Shown: one piece after another, positions 63,681 through 64,000 of the stretch
Layout: the number at the start of each line of letters is the position of its first letter
How positions within the stretch are numbered: position 1 is the first letter of the stretch
From: Clostridiales bacterium
GTDB taxonomy: Bacteria; Bacillota; Clostridia; Christensenellales; Borkfalkiaceae
Assembly: GCA_015055655.1 (NCBI GenBank)
Contig: SVHW01000006.1
Location: 29,264 to 93,263, forward strand
Length of the DNA: 64,000 nt
Direction of reading: 5' to 3'
The notes under the pieces: generated by a model
What the model was told of the DNA's origin: nothing
What the model saw: only the letters and a program-made list of their open reading frames with translations
The model's database searches: none
Translations under genes and position numbers: made by a program

Positions 63681-63735
63681 GACAAAGTCGAACCATATTA
63701 TTCAAATTTCGGATATATGGCTTTGTCTTTCTTTT
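63681..63735 (+). terminator. Probable original tRNA-Leu terminator
   Basis: GACAAAG (63681-63687) and CCATAT pair with ATATGG and CTTTGTC (63715-63727), followed by TTTCTTTT. It lies directly after attR, where the tRNA transcript would have ended before insertion. Confidence 0.65.
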
Positions 63736-63776
63736 ACTGGAAATGACCTTTCCCCTACCTAAATATATGAAGATAC

Positions 63777-63816
63777 CCGTTTATCTGGGCTTTTGCTCTG
63801 GTAAACGGGCTTTTTT
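63777..63816 (+). terminator. Hairpin terminator before clpB end
   Basis: CCCGTTTA (63777-63784) and TAAACGGG (63802-63809), then TTTTTT on the plus strand; it may also serve clpB on the minus strand. Confidence 0.6.
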
Positions 63817-63839
63817 ATTATTTTACTTTTACGCTAGTC

Positions 63840-64000
63840 TTACGATATCTTTTCTATCACGAGTTCGTCGTCCTTCACCCTGACCGCCATCGTATCGCCC
63901 TCGGCAAAATCGCCGCCGAGTAAAGTCTTTGCAATCGTCGTTTCTAGTTTGCGTTGCATGAAACGCTTCAAAGGTCTCGCGCCGTATACGGGATCGTAAC
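63840..64000 (-). CDS. clpB: ClpB-type AAA+ chaperone, C-terminal end (cut by window edge)
   Basis: The last 53 residues: [20 protein letters not shown], then [15 protein letters not shown] and VIEKIS before the stop. The [12 protein letters not shown] box is the conserved sensor-2 region of ClpB/ClpC disaggregases. ClpB is preferred over ClpC for the short ending. The rest is outside the window. Confidence 0.85.
   Translation of the reverse strand, partial: YDPVYGARPLKRFMQRKLETTIAKTLLGGDFAEGDTMAVRVKDDELVIEKIS

Overview
The window looks like a chromosome segment of a spore-forming, probably uncultured gut-type member of the Clostridia. Supporting this are sigG, a SipL-like DUF3794/LysM protein, yqfC-yqfD, veg, the Firmicute cluster phoH-pgpH-ybeY-era-yqzL-recO, pyruvate phosphate dikinase, and large surface lipoproteins with collagen-like or BspA-like leucine-rich repeats. 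Base composition is moderate by eye, apart from an AT-rich island at the right end. No rRNA is present, so the species cannot be named.

Layout. 1-2062: rpmG-secE-nusG-rplK-rplA on the minus strand (rplA cut by the window edge). 2130-6047: a collagen-like lipoprotein ending in an SGNH/GDSL hydrolase. 6112-10960: an aminotransferase and degV, separated by a four-gene cassette (XRE regulator, zinc-ribbon membrane protein, lipoprotein, hypothetical) that lies exactly between 51-bp direct repeats. 11088-15405: ppdK and an Mrr-type nuclease. 15489-21720: recO, yqzL, era, ybeY, a shortened pgpH, phoH, yqfD and yqfC, with a sigma-E-like promoter before yqfC. 21734-26955: a heterodimeric ABC exporter and a ClC transporter. 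27028-31400: ispE, a membrane protein, the SipL-like gene, veg and a small lipoprotein. 31493-38804: uvrA, uvrB, a PLC-like hydrolase and a UMF1-type MFS transporter. 38864-43533: a small ORF behind a structured RNA, then dnaJ, dnaK and sigG. 43747-50243: a 1,902-residue BspA-like lipoprotein divergent from a second XRE gene, then a SecB-like chaperone. 50567-51010: tRNA-Val, -Gly, -Cys, -Leu. 50956-63677: a defence island in tRNA-Leu. 63840-64000: the C-terminus of ClpB.

The most unusual part is the island. It is bounded by a 57-bp direct repeat of the 3' half of tRNA-Leu, carries no integrase, and holds a type I restriction-modification operon: fic - hsdM - nuclease-like - HEPN - hsdS - AbiH - nuclease-like - membrane protein - hsdR. 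Between hsdS and hsdR the added genes are separated by two scars, each joining the first codons of hsdR to the last codons of hsdS. This suggests that the hsdS-hsdR gap gains defence genes by repeated crossover between related loci.

A second theme is a repeated regulatory design. Two small XRE genes (9699, 49549) each sit divergent to surface-protein genes, with a palindrome filling exactly the 17-bp spacer between the -35 and -10 boxes of the divergent promoter.
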